A DNA stretch of 64,000 nt. It comes from QHXW01 sp963768075 (GTDB lineage Bacteria; Acidobacteriota; Terriglobia; Bryobacterales; Bryobacteraceae). The position numbers and the translations under genes are program-made. Location: positions 310,001-374,000 of the forward strand of contig CAVYHD010000002.1 of assembly GCA_963768075.1 (NCBI GenBank). Reading direction: 5' to 3'. Below, in pieces: positions 27,469-36,254 of this stretch. Position 1 is the stretch's first letter; every line of letters starts with the position of its first letter. The notes under the pieces were generated by a model. It was not told the origin of the DNA and ran no database searches. It saw nothing but the letters and a program-made list of their open reading frames with translations.

Positions 27469-28145
27469 CTAGGAGTGCATCCGCTTGCGGACCAGGCAGC
27501 CCAGCCACAGCAATGCCGAACCAAACAGCACCATCGATCCCGGCTCCGGAACGATGTTAACCAGGTCTCCGCTGGTCACCTTGCTGCTCGAGAATGCCGC
27601 ACCCACCGCGACGCCTTTCGCGGTCTGGAATCCAACGTTGGCGGCCCCGGTAAACGTGCTGTCCGGCAACCCGAAGATCGCCAGCAGGCCCGTGTTCTTG
27701 GTGTCCGTAAACACCGGGAATGCCACATGGAGAACGCCCGCCGCTAACTTACGGAAGCCGAAGAGATCGTCCCTGACAGCAGAGTCCCGGTGACAGAGTC
27801 AGGCCCGTCATCCACGGTCCCAGTTAGAGTGATGCTTCCACCCGCACCCCAACTCCATGGACCATCCTCCGCACCGCTAGTAAAGGCCAGAACGCACTTT
27901 GTGCAGGTAAACGTCGTGCCGTTATTGTCCGGCGTGCTGACGCCGGTCACATCGGTGACCGTAATTTTCGTTCCAACCAAGGGATCTGCACCACCCCCAT
28001 AGCTGATCACCGCGCCCGGATTACTTGCTGGAATCGTGAAATCCAATTCCTCCTGGGCCCATGCCGAACTGCTCAGAACCAAAACTGCTATTGCGGCAAG
28101 AAGTACAACCTTGCCGACCCCCGCCATTTTCCTTAACGAATTCAC
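27469..28145 (-). pseudogene. PEP-CTERM surface protein gene, broken by one frameshift
   Basis: The N-terminal frame (28145 to 27744) has a signal peptide (VVLLAAIAVLVLSSSAWAQ) and a beta-rich domain with a CTKC pair. The C-terminal frame (to 27469) ends in the sorting signal VPEPGSMVLFGSALLWLGCL followed by VRKRMHS: PEP motif, membrane helix, basic tail. The first frame stops right after SSASVS. Adding one base near 27749 (reading GTA-AAG-TTA) would join it to KLAAGVLHVAFPVF and give one protein of about 225 residues, as expected for an exosortase substrate. GTG at 28145 is the start because GAGGAGG lies 6 bases before it. I think the missing base is more likely a sequence error than decay, since promoter, ribosome site and terminator are all intact. 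This is the only sorting-signal protein in the window. Confidence 0.82.
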
Positions 28146-28151
28146 TGTAAA

Positions 28152-28158
28152 CCTCCTC
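28152..28158 (-). promoter_or_regulatory. Ribosome binding site fixing the PEP-CTERM gene start
   Basis: GAGGAGG on the minus strand, 6 bases before the GTG at 28145. A GTG at 28160 in the same frame overlaps this site and so cannot be the real start. Confidence 0.75.
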
Positions 28159-28189
28159 ACGACTAGGTGTTCAACGCGATTGCTCTATT

Positions 28190-28205
28190 AGCAATTCGCC
28201 AACCA
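28190..28205 (-). promoter_or_regulatory. Sigma-54-type promoter of the PEP-CTERM gene
   Basis: Minus strand reads TGGTTGGCGAATTGCT: TGG, 8 bases, TTGC, T. GG-N10-GC spacing is exact. Predicted transcription start is near 28179, about 34 bases before the GTG, leaving room for the GAGGAGG site. Confidence 0.6.
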
Positions 28206-28340
28206 AAACCAAATTCCGGCCTATTTTATTGATTCATTGAGGGATATCTCCTCTGGTATTTCTCCGCGGCCTAGTCATTCAGTACCATATTTTTTGACTA
28301 AAGGAGACAATCTCGGAATCGCATCCGCTCCGCGCACGTG

Positions 28341-30638
28341 TCACTTATCTTTACTCGCCGCCAGGAGCTGCTTAGCACGCTCGGCCTCGGGCAACTTGGG
28401 ATCGAGGCGCAAGGCCGCGTCCAGCGTTTGCCGGCCGTCTCGATACTTTTCATTCCTGAAATAGGCCATCGCCAGGTGATACTGGCTCAGGGCGGTCCGA
28501 TTATTCGCCGCGGAGGTCTTTAAATGCGGTAACGCCGCATCAAAAAGGCCTTTCTGATACAGCACCCACCCAAGCGTGCCTTCGACTAAAGGATCATCCG
28601 GGGCCAACTCCTTGGCCTTTTGAGCCAAGGGCAACGCCTCGTCCGGGCGTCCGGAAGAGTCCGCCAGCAAATACGCCAGGTTGTTCAAAGCCACCGCATT
28701 ATTCGGCTGCGTCTCAAGAACGGTCCGGTAAAGTTCCATGGCCTTCTTCAGATTTCCTGACTTGTGTTCAATCTTTGCCAGAAGAAAGCGCGCCGTCGTG
28801 TTGCCGGCATTGGCGGATAGGACCTTTTCCGTGCCTTTTCGGGCCGCGTCCAGATCGCCGTCCGCTGCATTCAGCGAAGCCATTTCCAACTGCACCGTGT
28901 CATTAGTCGGATTGGCTGACAGAACCGACGTGAAGGCGCGCCGGGCATCCGCGTCATGTCCGCTCAGCCATAGGGATTCCCCTAGAAATTGCTGTATAGG
29001 AGCAGATTGGGCGTGACTGGCGGCATACTGCTCGAGAGCCTGGGTTGCGGCCGCTGCGCCCTTCTCTTCCTTATAGGAGCTCACCAGCAGACTGAGAGCG
29101 CGGGTGTCCTCTGGGTTCTGTTTTAGTACTTCCTGAGCCGAATTTCGGGCGGCGGCAAAGGCGTGAACCGATAACTTCTCAACAGCGTCTTGCAGCAACA
29201 ACTCCGCTTGGCGGCTCGTAGCCAGACCCATCGCGACGCCTTTTCGGAACTCGTCTTTCTCACCGGCTGCGAGCAATGCCCAATTCCTGGCGGTGATGAA
29301 GTCGATCTGCTTCTTCTGGTCATCCGGCGCCTGATCCAGCACCTCCAGACCGGAACGCCCGGCGCCGGTTTGTGCCAATACCTGAGCCAACTCGATGCGC
29401 GCCCTAAGATACCGGGGGTTGAGTTGCAGGACTTCTCCGAGTTCCCCGCGCTGGCTCAGAATGGACCCCCGCGCCAGGGCAACCTTTGACATCAGGTAGT
29501 GGGCATCGGCCGAGTTCGGCTCGTAGTGCAAGACCTCGGTGAGGCTGTTTTGCGCTTCCGTCAGCTTCCCCGCAATCAGGTAGATCTGGCTACGCTGTAT
29601 CAGCCCCTCGACGTCCCTGGGGTTCTTCTTGAGCGCGCTGCCCAGCAACGCCTCGGCAGCGCCAAAACGGTTAGTCTGCAGGTACGCCTCAATCAGGCGG
29701 GAACGGGCTATGCGGTCTTCCGGGGCTTGTTTGGCCAACCGCTCGAATTCCGCGATGGCTTCATCGCGCTTCCCGGTCTGAAACAGGTAGACCGCGTGCA
29801 TGTGGGAATAGCGCTTGTCTCCCAATTGAGCCAGACGCAGATACGTTTGTTCCGCAGCCGCTTGCTGGCCCTTTCGCGCCTGGAGACGACCCAGGTCCAG
29901 CAGTGCGATGGCACTCTTGGGGTCAAGCGTTAGCGCACGCAGAAACAGCGGCTCAGCTTCGACTACCTTATTTTCCAACGCGTAGAGCTCCGCCAGCGCG
30001 GTGAGTGCGTCCGCCACGGGCGGCTGGTGCGCCGCCGCCGTCTTGAGAACATCTTCCGCGCCTTTGATATCCTTGGCGTCGATCTTCACGAGAGCCAGCG
30101 CCATCGAGGCCCGGAGATCAGCCGGAAACTGCACCAAAACGCTGCGTAAGTGCCGCTCGGCGTCTTCCCGCTGCCCTAGCTGCCAGTCAGTAAAGGCGAG
30201 ACTCTTGAGCACTTCTACGTTCTGCGGCAAGACCGCGAGGATATTCGTCAACCGTTTTTGTGCGTCCCGCATCAGGTCCGGATTATCGGTCCTCGTCGAC
30301 AAGAGCTCGGCCATCTTCAGTTGGCTTTCGAGATGGTCGTGATTCCGGTCCAGAGCTTTCCCGAAGGCCGTCATGGCCGAGTCTCCGTCGTGGGCCATCA
30401 TGTACGCGAGCCCGAGCTGATAATAGGGCTCCGCGTCTTTGGGCTTCACGGCCGCCGCATTCCTAAACTGGAGGATGGCGCGGGCGTAATCCTTCTTGGC
30501 GTAGTACTCTTTTCCCCGGGCCAGGTAAGCCGCTTCCTTTTGCTCCGGCGAGCGCAGGCAGCCGCACAGGACAATCGCCGCGAGCACGGCAACAGCCGTC
30601 CTCCCACAACCGCGCGTGTGCCGAATAGTTTTGATCAT
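28341..30638 (-). CDS. prsT: PrsT-like TPR lipoprotein (first copy)
   Basis: 765 residues from the ATG at 30638; the frame extends upstream to 30827 but that part overlaps the sugar transferase gene and lacks a signal peptide. Residues 1-27 are a lipoprotein signal ending in the lipobox VLCGC. The rest is about 20 tetratricopeptide repeats (for example KDYARAILQFRNAAAVKPKDAEPYYQLGLA split over two lines of helices). It matches the PEP-CTERM system TPR lipoprotein. It probably sits in the outer membrane and scaffolds secretion or assembly of the polysaccharide. A paralogue of nearly equal length is at 36255-38555. Start is 29 bases after the sugar transferase stop. Confidence 0.9.
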   Translation of the reverse strand: MIKTIRHTRGCGRTAVAVLAAIVLCGCLRSPEQKEAAYLARGKEYYAKKDYARAILQFRNAAAVKPKDAEPYYQLGLAYMMAHDGDSAMTAFGKALDRNHDHLESQLKMAELLSTRTDNPDLMRDAQKRLTNILAVLPQNVEVLKSLAFTDWQLGQREDAERHLRSVLVQFPADLRASMALALVKIDAKDIKGAEDVLKTAAAHQPPVADALTALAELYALENKVVEAEPLFLRALTLDPKSAIALLDLGRLQARKGQQAAAEQTYLRLAQLGDKRYSHMHAVYLFQTGKRDEAIAEFERLAKQAPEDRIARSRLIEAYLQTNRFGAAEALLGSALKKNPRDVEGLIQRSQIYLIAGKLTEAQNSLTEVLHYEPNSADAHYLMSKVALARGSILSQRGELGEVLQLNPRYLRARIELAQVLAQTGAGRSGLEVLDQAPDDQKKQIDFITARNWALLAAGEKDEFRKGVAMGLATSRQAELLLQDAVEKLSVHAFAAARNSAQEVLKQNPEDTRALSLLVSSYKEEKGAAAATQALEQYAASHAQSAPIQQFLGESLWLSGHDADARRAFTSVLSANPTNDTVQLEMASLNAADGDLDAARKGTEKVLSANAGNTTARFLLAKIEHKSGNLKKAMELYRTVLETQPNNAVALNNLAYLLADSSGRPDEALPLAQKAKELAPDDPLVEGTLGWVLYQKGLFDAALPHLKTSAANNRTALSQYHLAMAYFRNEKYRDGRQTLDAALRLDPKLPEAERAKQLLAASKDK

Positions 30639-30667
30639 GACGTGGATCCTCGAAGTTGTGGCTGGCG

Positions 30668-32074
30668 TTACCGGCCTCCCTGGCCGAACAGCACCGTCCG
30701 TAGAGTCTTTAGCACGATTGCACAGTCGAACAGCACGGACATATTCTTCAGATAAAACAGGTCGTACTCCATCTTGTTGTAAGAATCCTCGATACTGGCT
30801 CCGTACTGGTATTGAACCTGCGCCCAACCGGTTACGCCCGGCCGCACGGAGTGGCGCTCGTCGTAGTAGGGAATCAGCTTGCGCAGCTCATCGACAAACA
30901 CCGGCCGCTCCGGCCGCGGTCCCACGAAACTCATGTCGCCGCGGAGCACGTTGATGAATTGCGGCAGCTCATCCAGCCGGTACTTGCGAATCACCCGGCC
31001 AACGCGAGTATTGCGGGGGTCCTCGGCCAGTGCCCACTGGGCCCCTTTCCCGACCTCCGCATCCACGCACATGGAGCGGAATTTCAGTACCTTGAAGGAC
31101 CGTCCCCGGAGACCCACGCGGGCCTGGCGATAGATCACGGGCCCATCGGAATCCAGGCGCACCGCCAGGGCCACCAGCGCCATGACCGGCGCCGAAACAA
31201 CCATCAAGATCGCGGCGAAGCAGATATCGATGATGCGCTTCAGAAACAGGGTGGTTCGTGCCCGGCGGAAGCCATCGGAAAAGACGAACCAGCTCGGCTG
31301 CACGGTGCGCAGCCAGACGCGGCCGGTCAGCGCCGCCACCGCCGTATGGACATCCTCCACGCGAACGCCGTCCACCCGCAGCTTCACCAGTTCCCGGATG
31401 GGCAGCGACCCCCGGCGGTCCTCCATGGCCACGATGATTCGGTTCACCTGGTGCTGCTGCACAAGCTCTTCGAGCTCCTCCACGGTACCCACAACCGGCT
31501 GTCTGAGCCGCTCGGGATGGCCATTGAGCGGGGCGTGTCCGCGGGCGAAGCCGACCAACCGCAAATTTAGATCGTGACGCTTGCCTAACTCGCTCGCCAG
31601 ATCTGCCGCCAGATCTCCTGTGCCCAGGATCAGAATGTTCTGCGCGGGAGCGGCCATGTACCACGCTCCGTCAAGCACCACGCGCGTAAACATAATGAAT
31701 ATCGTCAGCAGGAGCATGCTGATGATGAACACGCCGCGGCCGATCAGCAAACTCGGCACCAGGAAATAGATCAGGCCCAGCAGCAGGCACGCGGCTCCCA
31801 ATGATTGTTCCAGGCGAACCAACTGCTCGCTCCGCCGGCGCACCGCCGTCAGATCGTACAGATCGTTGTAGTAAAAGCAGAGCTGGCAGATCGCCACAAT
31901 GAGACCGGCTTGCACCGCGAAATCGGGCCACGAGGTGTAAACCTCGAATTGCACCGGATCATTCCAGAACCTCAGCCGGATCGCGCACAACAGCGAAAGC
32001 GTGATGAGCACGGTCTCCGTGACCATCAGGATGATGCTTTTGGGCGAAACGTATTGGCTGAAAATCCGGATCAT
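30668..32074 (-). CDS. XrtA-type undecaprenyl-phosphate sugar transferase
   Basis: 468 residues. Four to five N-terminal membrane helices are followed by a Rossmann CoA-binding-like domain (NILILGTGDLAADLASEL, about residue 145). The C-terminal third is the bacterial sugar-transferase domain, with a further membrane helix, FKVLKFRSM, RKYRLDELPQFINVLRGDM and SFVGPRPERP. It would start repeat-unit synthesis by moving a sugar-phosphate to undecaprenyl phosphate. The length and architecture match the XrtA/PEP-CTERM glycosyltransferase (TIGR03013 type). It lies 6 bases after the beta-barrel gene. Confidence 0.92.
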   Translation of the reverse strand: MIRIFSQYVSPKSIILMVTETVLITLSLLCAIRLRFWNDPVQFEVYTSWPDFAVQAGLIVAICQLCFYYNDLYDLTAVRRRSEQLVRLEQSLGAACLLLGLIYFLVPSLLIGRGVFIISMLLLTIFIMFTRVVLDGAWYMAAPAQNILILGTGDLAADLASELGKRHDLNLRLVGFARGHAPLNGHPERLRQPVVGTVEELEELVQQHQVNRIIVAMEDRRGSLPIRELVKLRVDGVRVEDVHTAVAALTGRVWLRTVQPSWFVFSDGFRRARTTLFLKRIIDICFAAILMVVSAPVMALVALAVRLDSDGPVIYRQARVGLRGRSFKVLKFRSMCVDAEVGKGAQWALAEDPRNTRVGRVIRKYRLDELPQFINVLRGDMSFVGPRPERPVFVDELRKLIPYYDERHSVRPGVTGWAQVQYQYGASIEDSYNKMEYDLFYLKNMSVLFDCAIVLKTLRTVLFGQGGR

Positions 32075-32080
32075 GCCGCT

Positions 32081-33501
32081 TTACATCCCCCGGACACCGA
32101 AACTCGGCATTTGCAGCCCATTGATTCCGGGCGTCCAGGACAAGGAGATGCGCGCGTTGTTGCGCGACAGACTGGTCAGGTCGCCCACATACCCCGGCCA
32201 GTGTCCGTCACTGTAAACAAAGCTGTATTGGATTCGCAGGCTGAGGTTGTGGGACATCGAGTGCCCCAAACCGGCGGAATACATGACCGCGCTCGCCCGC
32301 CCGTAGCTGGCTTGCAATTCCTCCTGCGCCACGCTATTCATCAGGCTCCAGCTTCTTCCCGGGAGGTACCAATTCCAGGCGCCCATGGCGACCGCTGTCG
32401 AGCCGGCGCCCAAACCGTAGGGATCCGCAAGCGTGTGCTCATATGAGGCCATGAAGGTGTGCGCGTTTAACCGGTAGCCAAGGCTTGCGGCGCCGACGGC
32501 CTGCGGACCGTTGGGCAACGCATAGGTGGAACGTACCCTGGTGATGAACCCGGCGCCCCCGTTCACGTTCAGATACCAGTGCTGGCCCATGATATGCCCC
32601 AGGCCCACCGTGGCCCGGCTGGAGTACGCGTCCTCGAGGAGGTAAAGGACCGGCCCGTCGCCATATTGCCTTCGAGGAACGTGCGCGGCGAAAGCGCATA
32701 CGTCGCTCCCAGTGCCGCCGTGCCTCCCGTGGATTGCGCAATCAGGTAATCCTGGTGTAGTTGCGCGCTCGAATCGTCAGGCAGGTGCTGCGCCCGGTTT
32801 ACACCCGCGCTGGCACTAATGCTCAAACGCCCCGTGGCATGGTAGGTGAGCGAGTTGGTAATGGAGGCGTTGAAAACCCGGTTACCGAACAGGAGGCTTC
32901 GGGCCGGGGTGTCCAATACCGGCGCTCCCGTGAGCAGCGACGCCAGCTGAGAACTGGTGTACTTTCCCTCCAGGAGCGCTTCGGAGAGGTCTTGGAAAGT
33001 GCCCGGCGTCGACGCGAACTGGCTGAACAGATTCGGCGTAAACAGGAACTGTGCGTAGTCGAGATCCGAAACCGCTCCACCCATGGAATAGTCCCAACGC
33101 CGGGAGATTCTGCGGACTCCCTGGAAGGACAGGAACTGGCTGAGCCCGCTTAAATCCACATAATGCAGACGCCGGTCATAAGAGGCGCTGTAAGAGACGG
33201 AGAACTGGCCATTCGGACCGCGATGATACCAGCCCAGCGAGGCCGCCGCGCCCACGTATTCCTCGGCGCCCAGACCCTCTCCGGCGTAACCCAGTCCGGT
33301 GGCCTGTCCTCCGAGAAACGGAGTGGACGAGTATCCTCCGAAAATTGATAGCCCGTACAGGTGCAAGCCGTCGGGGTGCTCCTCCATGGGGTTAATTTCG
33401 TCGAGCCAAGTGCCCTGGGCAAAGGCGCTGAGCGTCACACCCAGGTACAACATGATGCACGCTGTCGCGCTGGGAAGAACACGTCTGAACTGGTCGAGCA
33501 T
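32081..33501 (-). pseudogene. Exosortase-locus outer-membrane beta-barrel protein, broken by one frameshift
   Basis: The N-terminal frame (from 33501) has a signal peptide ending LSAFAQG and alternating beta-strand segments such as FSVSYSASYDRR and RLSISASAGVNRAQ. A second frame (to 32081) continues the same pattern (WYLNVNGGAGFITRVRSTY, NLSLRIQYSFVY, ARISLSWTPG). The junction is near 32669: one extra base after LEG would give LEGQYGDGPVLYLLEDAYSS and join the two into about 473 residues. Most likely a porin-like or uncharacterised outer-membrane barrel serving polysaccharide export. Stop and start codons with the flanking genes are tightly packed (GGGAG before the ATG at 33501, 6 bases to the next gene), so the gene is probably intact in the organism. 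Confidence 0.78.
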
Positions 33502-33503
33502 TT

Positions 33504-34448
33504 CTAACTCCCGTTATCCTGCTGTCTGGCCGTCTTGGTTCGCAACTCACAAGTTTTCATCTTGTACAGCAGCGAACGATAGCTGATTTGCAGTGCCTGC
33601 GCCGCGCGGCGCCGGTTCCACTGATGGTGTTCGAGGGCCTTGAGAATGATCTGCGATTCCATCTGCCTGGAAACTCTGCGCACCTGCTCGCGCAGAGAGA
33701 GCCGGCCCTTGCCGTCCTGGCTCCGCGTCGCCTCGGAGCGCCGCTTTAATTCCACTACCAGCTGCTCAGGATCAGGCGCCAACCGGTAATTTCTGACAAA
33801 GTTCTCTAATTCCCGTAAATTCCCGGGCCAGGAATACCGAATCATGACATCCAGTGTCGATGAACTGGGCTCGCACGTCGCCCCGCCATCCAGTGCGGAC
33901 GCCTGCACTAACATGGAAGAAACTAGTTCGGGTATATCTTCCGCGCGCTCCCGCAAGGGAGGAAGTATGATTCGACAAGCCGACAGGCGGAAATACAGGT
34001 CCGGCAGGAACTGTCCACGGGCTATCATTTCGTCGAGCGTGCAGGTGGTGCTCGAGACCAGATGCCTGCCGGGATTCCAGCCGCCTCCCAGATCCGCCGG
34101 GAACCACCCGCTTTGTAGGCCGGCTAAGAGCTGCTGCTGCAGGGATCGAGACAGAAAGTGGACGTTTTTGAGGAAAATTGTGTCTTCTCCAGCCGTTTCG
34201 GAGGGCGTCAATGCCGCGGCCTGGCCGCCGGGCCCGAGCAACGGAAAGCCGTGCGGAACCCTGCATGGGATGCGAATGAACTCGCCCCCGCAACCCGACT
34301 GGCGGTGCAGTTGCCTCGCTAACGTTTCCTTTCCCGTGCCGATTTCGCCTTCAATCAGCACCGGTAGACGTGGACCTTTAACCAGCGACTCCACCTGTCG
34401 CCGTATCTCCTGCATCCGCAGGCTGTTTCCGACTAAAAAGGGTGGCAT
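33504..34448 (-). CDS. Degenerate sigma-54-interaction-type regulator with Fis HTH
   Basis: 314 residues from the ATG at 34448, the point where the family domain begins (FLVGNSLRMQEIRRQV); an ATG at 34559 is possible but adds an unlike 37 residues. It has a Walker A loop (EGEIGTGKETLA), an arginine-finger-like LYFRL and the usual YSWPGNLRELENFV, then a C-terminal Fis helix-turn-helix (WNRRRAAQALQISYRSLLYKM). The GAFTGA loop that touches sigma-54 is absent, as the region between FIRIPC and TIFL is too short, and the Walker B DE pair reads KN (TIFLKNVHF). It therefore probably binds DNA but cannot activate sigma-54 by itself. It heads the string beta-barrel, sugar transferase, prsT. Confidence 0.8.
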   Translation of the reverse strand: MPPFLVGNSLRMQEIRRQVESLVKGPRLPVLIEGEIGTGKETLARQLHRQSGCGGEFIRIPCRVPHGFPLLGPGGQAAALTPSETAGEDTIFLKNVHFLSRSLQQQLLAGLQSGWFPADLGGGWNPGRHLVSSTTCTLDEMIARGQFLPDLYFRLSACRIILPPLRERAEDIPELVSSMLVQASALDGGATCEPSSSTLDVMIRYSWPGNLRELENFVRNYRLAPDPEQLVVELKRRSEATRSQDGKGRLSLREQVRRVSRQMESQIILKALEHHQWNRRRAAQALQISYRSLLYKMKTCELRTKTARQQDNGS

Positions 34449-34562
34449 ACTCAAACAGATACAAGCACCTGGGCAATTTCCGGACCAATACACCGGATAC
34501 CGTGCGAGAAACGGCTTGTGCCGCGAACGGGACTTTCGACGAGACAAATTTTTGCACATTCT

Positions 34563-34588
34563 ACGAAACTTTTTCGTCCGTTTTCGTC
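34563..34588. promoter_or_regulatory. Possible operator: repeated TTTTCGTC boxes
   Basis: ACGAAA-N3-TTTCGT (34563-34577) is an inverted repeat, and TTTTCGTC occurs twice with a 10-base period (34571 and 34581). It lies between the regulator gene and the exosortase gene. A Fis-type regulator could bind here for autoregulation; this is speculation from position. Confidence 0.25.
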
Positions 34589-34650
34589 TTTATCGGCACC
34601 AAAGACGCCTTCATCGCTTGTTTCCCGCCCCAGGAACGGTTTAGCGCTTC

Positions 34651-34666
34651 TGGTTGTATACTTGCA
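34651..34666 (+). promoter_or_regulatory. Sigma-54-type promoter of the exosortase gene
   Basis: Plus strand reads TGGTTGTATACTTGCA: TGG, 8 bases, TTGC, A, exact GG-N10-GC spacing. Predicted transcription start is near 34678, only about 9 bases before the ATG at 34687, a short leader that weakens the call. Confidence 0.45.
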
Positions 34667-34686
34667 GAAAATAGTCCATCTCGCGT

Positions 34687-35583
34687 ATGTTCACCGCCGT
34701 CAAAACTGAAGGCGAAGCGGACGTTGACCCGCTGACCTTTCGTAACCTGAGTGGCTCCGGTTGGCTGCAGGTTCTCGTGGTTGCTGGCATCATGATGGCC
34801 CTTTATGCCAGGGTGCTGACGGAGTTGGCGTCGGATTGGTGGACCGAGCCGGGCGCCTCCCACGGCGTGCTGATCCCGCCGCTGGCTTTGTATGTAGCAT
34901 GGCTGCAGCGCAATCGCTGGCTGAACCGGCCGGCTGTTCCGGAAAGCCGTGGATTGGCCCTGGTGGGATTCGCTTGCCTCACGTATCTGGCGGGCATACT
35001 CGGCAACGAGTTTTTTCTAACCCGGCTCTCTTTTGTGCTGCTGCTGGCCGGTCTGATCTGGACTTACTGGGGAACTGTCCGTCTACGCGCGTTAAGCTTC
35101 CCGCTGGTGCTCCTGGTCACCATGATTCCGCCTCCGAGGCTGGTGTGGAACAGTCTGGCTTCGCCGCTTCAACTTCTGGCTTCCGATCTGGCGACCAACG
35201 TCGCTCAGTGGTTCGGCGTGGCTATTTACCGGGACGGGAACATCATACAGCTGGCTGGAATCTCACTCGGCGTAGCCGAGGCTTGCAGCGGCTTGCATTC
35301 GCTTGCTGCCCTCATGATCGCTTCCCTGCTGCTGGGCTACCTGCAGTGCCAGACCGTCACGGTCCGGGTTTTGCTGCTTTTGCTGTCGATGCCGCTGGCC
35401 GTCGCGGTGAACATCGTACGGGTATCCGGGACGGCAATTCTGGCGGATCACTGGCCAGAGATTGCCATGGGCTTTTATCACTCGTTCTCCGGCTGGCTGG
35501 TTTTTGTTGCGGGCTTCGGCGTTTTGTGGTTGATGGCGCTGGCACTGCAACCCTTAGATAGAAAGTTGCAGCGGAAAAAATGA
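34687..35583 (+). CDS. Exosortase (PEP-CTERM sorting transpeptidase), XrtA-like
   Basis: 298 residues with about eight transmembrane helices. Catalytic residues are visible: Cys200 in GVAEACSGLHSL, Asn242 and Arg245 in NIVRVSGTA, and His265 in FYHSFSGW; the conserved extracellular SHG motif is at 58-60 (PGASHGVLIPP). It cleaves PEP-CTERM proteins and transfers them, probably to a lipid or glycan. The EpsI partner is a separate gene overlapping by ATGA, where proteobacterial XrtA is often a fusion. The substrate in this window is the protein at 27469-28145. The subtype (A or another) is inferred from partner genes, not from sequence comparison. Confidence 0.92.
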   Translation: MFTAVKTEGEADVDPLTFRNLSGSGWLQVLVVAGIMMALYARVLTELASDWWTEPGASHGVLIPPLALYVAWLQRNRWLNRPAVPESRGLALVGFACLTYLAGILGNEFFLTRLSFVLLLAGLIWTYWGTVRLRALSFPLVLLVTMIPPPRLVWNSLASPLQLLASDLATNVAQWFGVAIYRDGNIIQLAGISLGVAEACSGLHSLAALMIASLLLGYLQCQTVTVRVLLLLLSMPLAVAVNIVRVSGTAILADHWPEIAMGFYHSFSGWLVFVAGFGVLWLMALALQPLDRKLQRKK

Positions 35584-36206
35584 AATCATCCTATTGGCGT
35601 TTTGCCGCCGTCACGCTCTTGCTCGGCGGTACTCTGGCGGCTTCGCGGCTCAGCGAGCACCGCACACGCGATTCCTTGGCCCGGCCGCTGTCCGGCATCC
35701 CCAATCAGATTGACGGGTGGGTTGGCGCCGATGCGGCGCCGCTCGGCGGGCGCGTTCTCGAGATCCTCGCCCCTACCAGCTATCTGGAAAGGGTCTACCA
35801 GCGCGGCTCGCAGCAGCTTTCTTTGTTTATTGCTTACTACGACCAGCAGCGCTCGGGCGAGAGCCTGCACTCACCCAAGAACTGTCTGCCAGGCAGCGGC
35901 TGGGAGATCTGGAACTATGGTTCGGTCTGGATTCCGGTGAATGGCCAGAAGGTGAAGATAAACGAGTACTCGATTCAAAAAGACGGAAACCGCCAGCTGG
36001 TTCTCTACTGGTATCAATCCCGGCAGCGGATTATTGCGAGCGAATACCTCGGCAAGTTCCTGCTTGTACGGGATGCGCTGGTCGATGGCAATAGCGCCGG
36101 TTCCATCGTCCGGATCACCGTTGCCGACGCACCGGGATCTCTCGAACAGGGAGTCCAGTTCGCTTCCCGCATCATTCCTGACATGCAGCGCTGTTTGGTT
36201 CGTTAA
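35580..36206 (+). CDS. epsI: EpsI-family exosortase-associated protein
   Basis: 208 residues, starting at the ATG that overlaps the exosortase stop. One N-terminal membrane segment (FAAVTLLLGGTLAASRL) is followed by the DUF3485 domain: LYIAYY-like SLFIAYYDQQRSGESLHSPK and NCLPGSGWEI, with the conserved HSPKNCLPG motif. It is the usual partner of exosortase in polysaccharide loci, acting outside the inner membrane; its biochemical role is not established. Its end is 48 bases from the convergent TPR lipoprotein gene. Confidence 0.9.
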   Translation: MKSSYWRFAAVTLLLGGTLAASRLSEHRTRDSLARPLSGIPNQIDGWVGADAAPLGGRVLEILAPTSYLERVYQRGSQQLSLFIAYYDQQRSGESLHSPKNCLPGSGWEIWNYGSVWIPVNGQKVKINEYSIQKDGNRQLVLYWYQSRQRIIASEYLGKFLLVRDALVDGNSAGSIVRITVADAPGSLEQGVQFASRIIPDMQRCLVR

Positions 36207-36254
36207 CCCGCGGGTCAGCTCGAAACGCTCCCGTGAGAGGAGCCCTCCAGCGCG

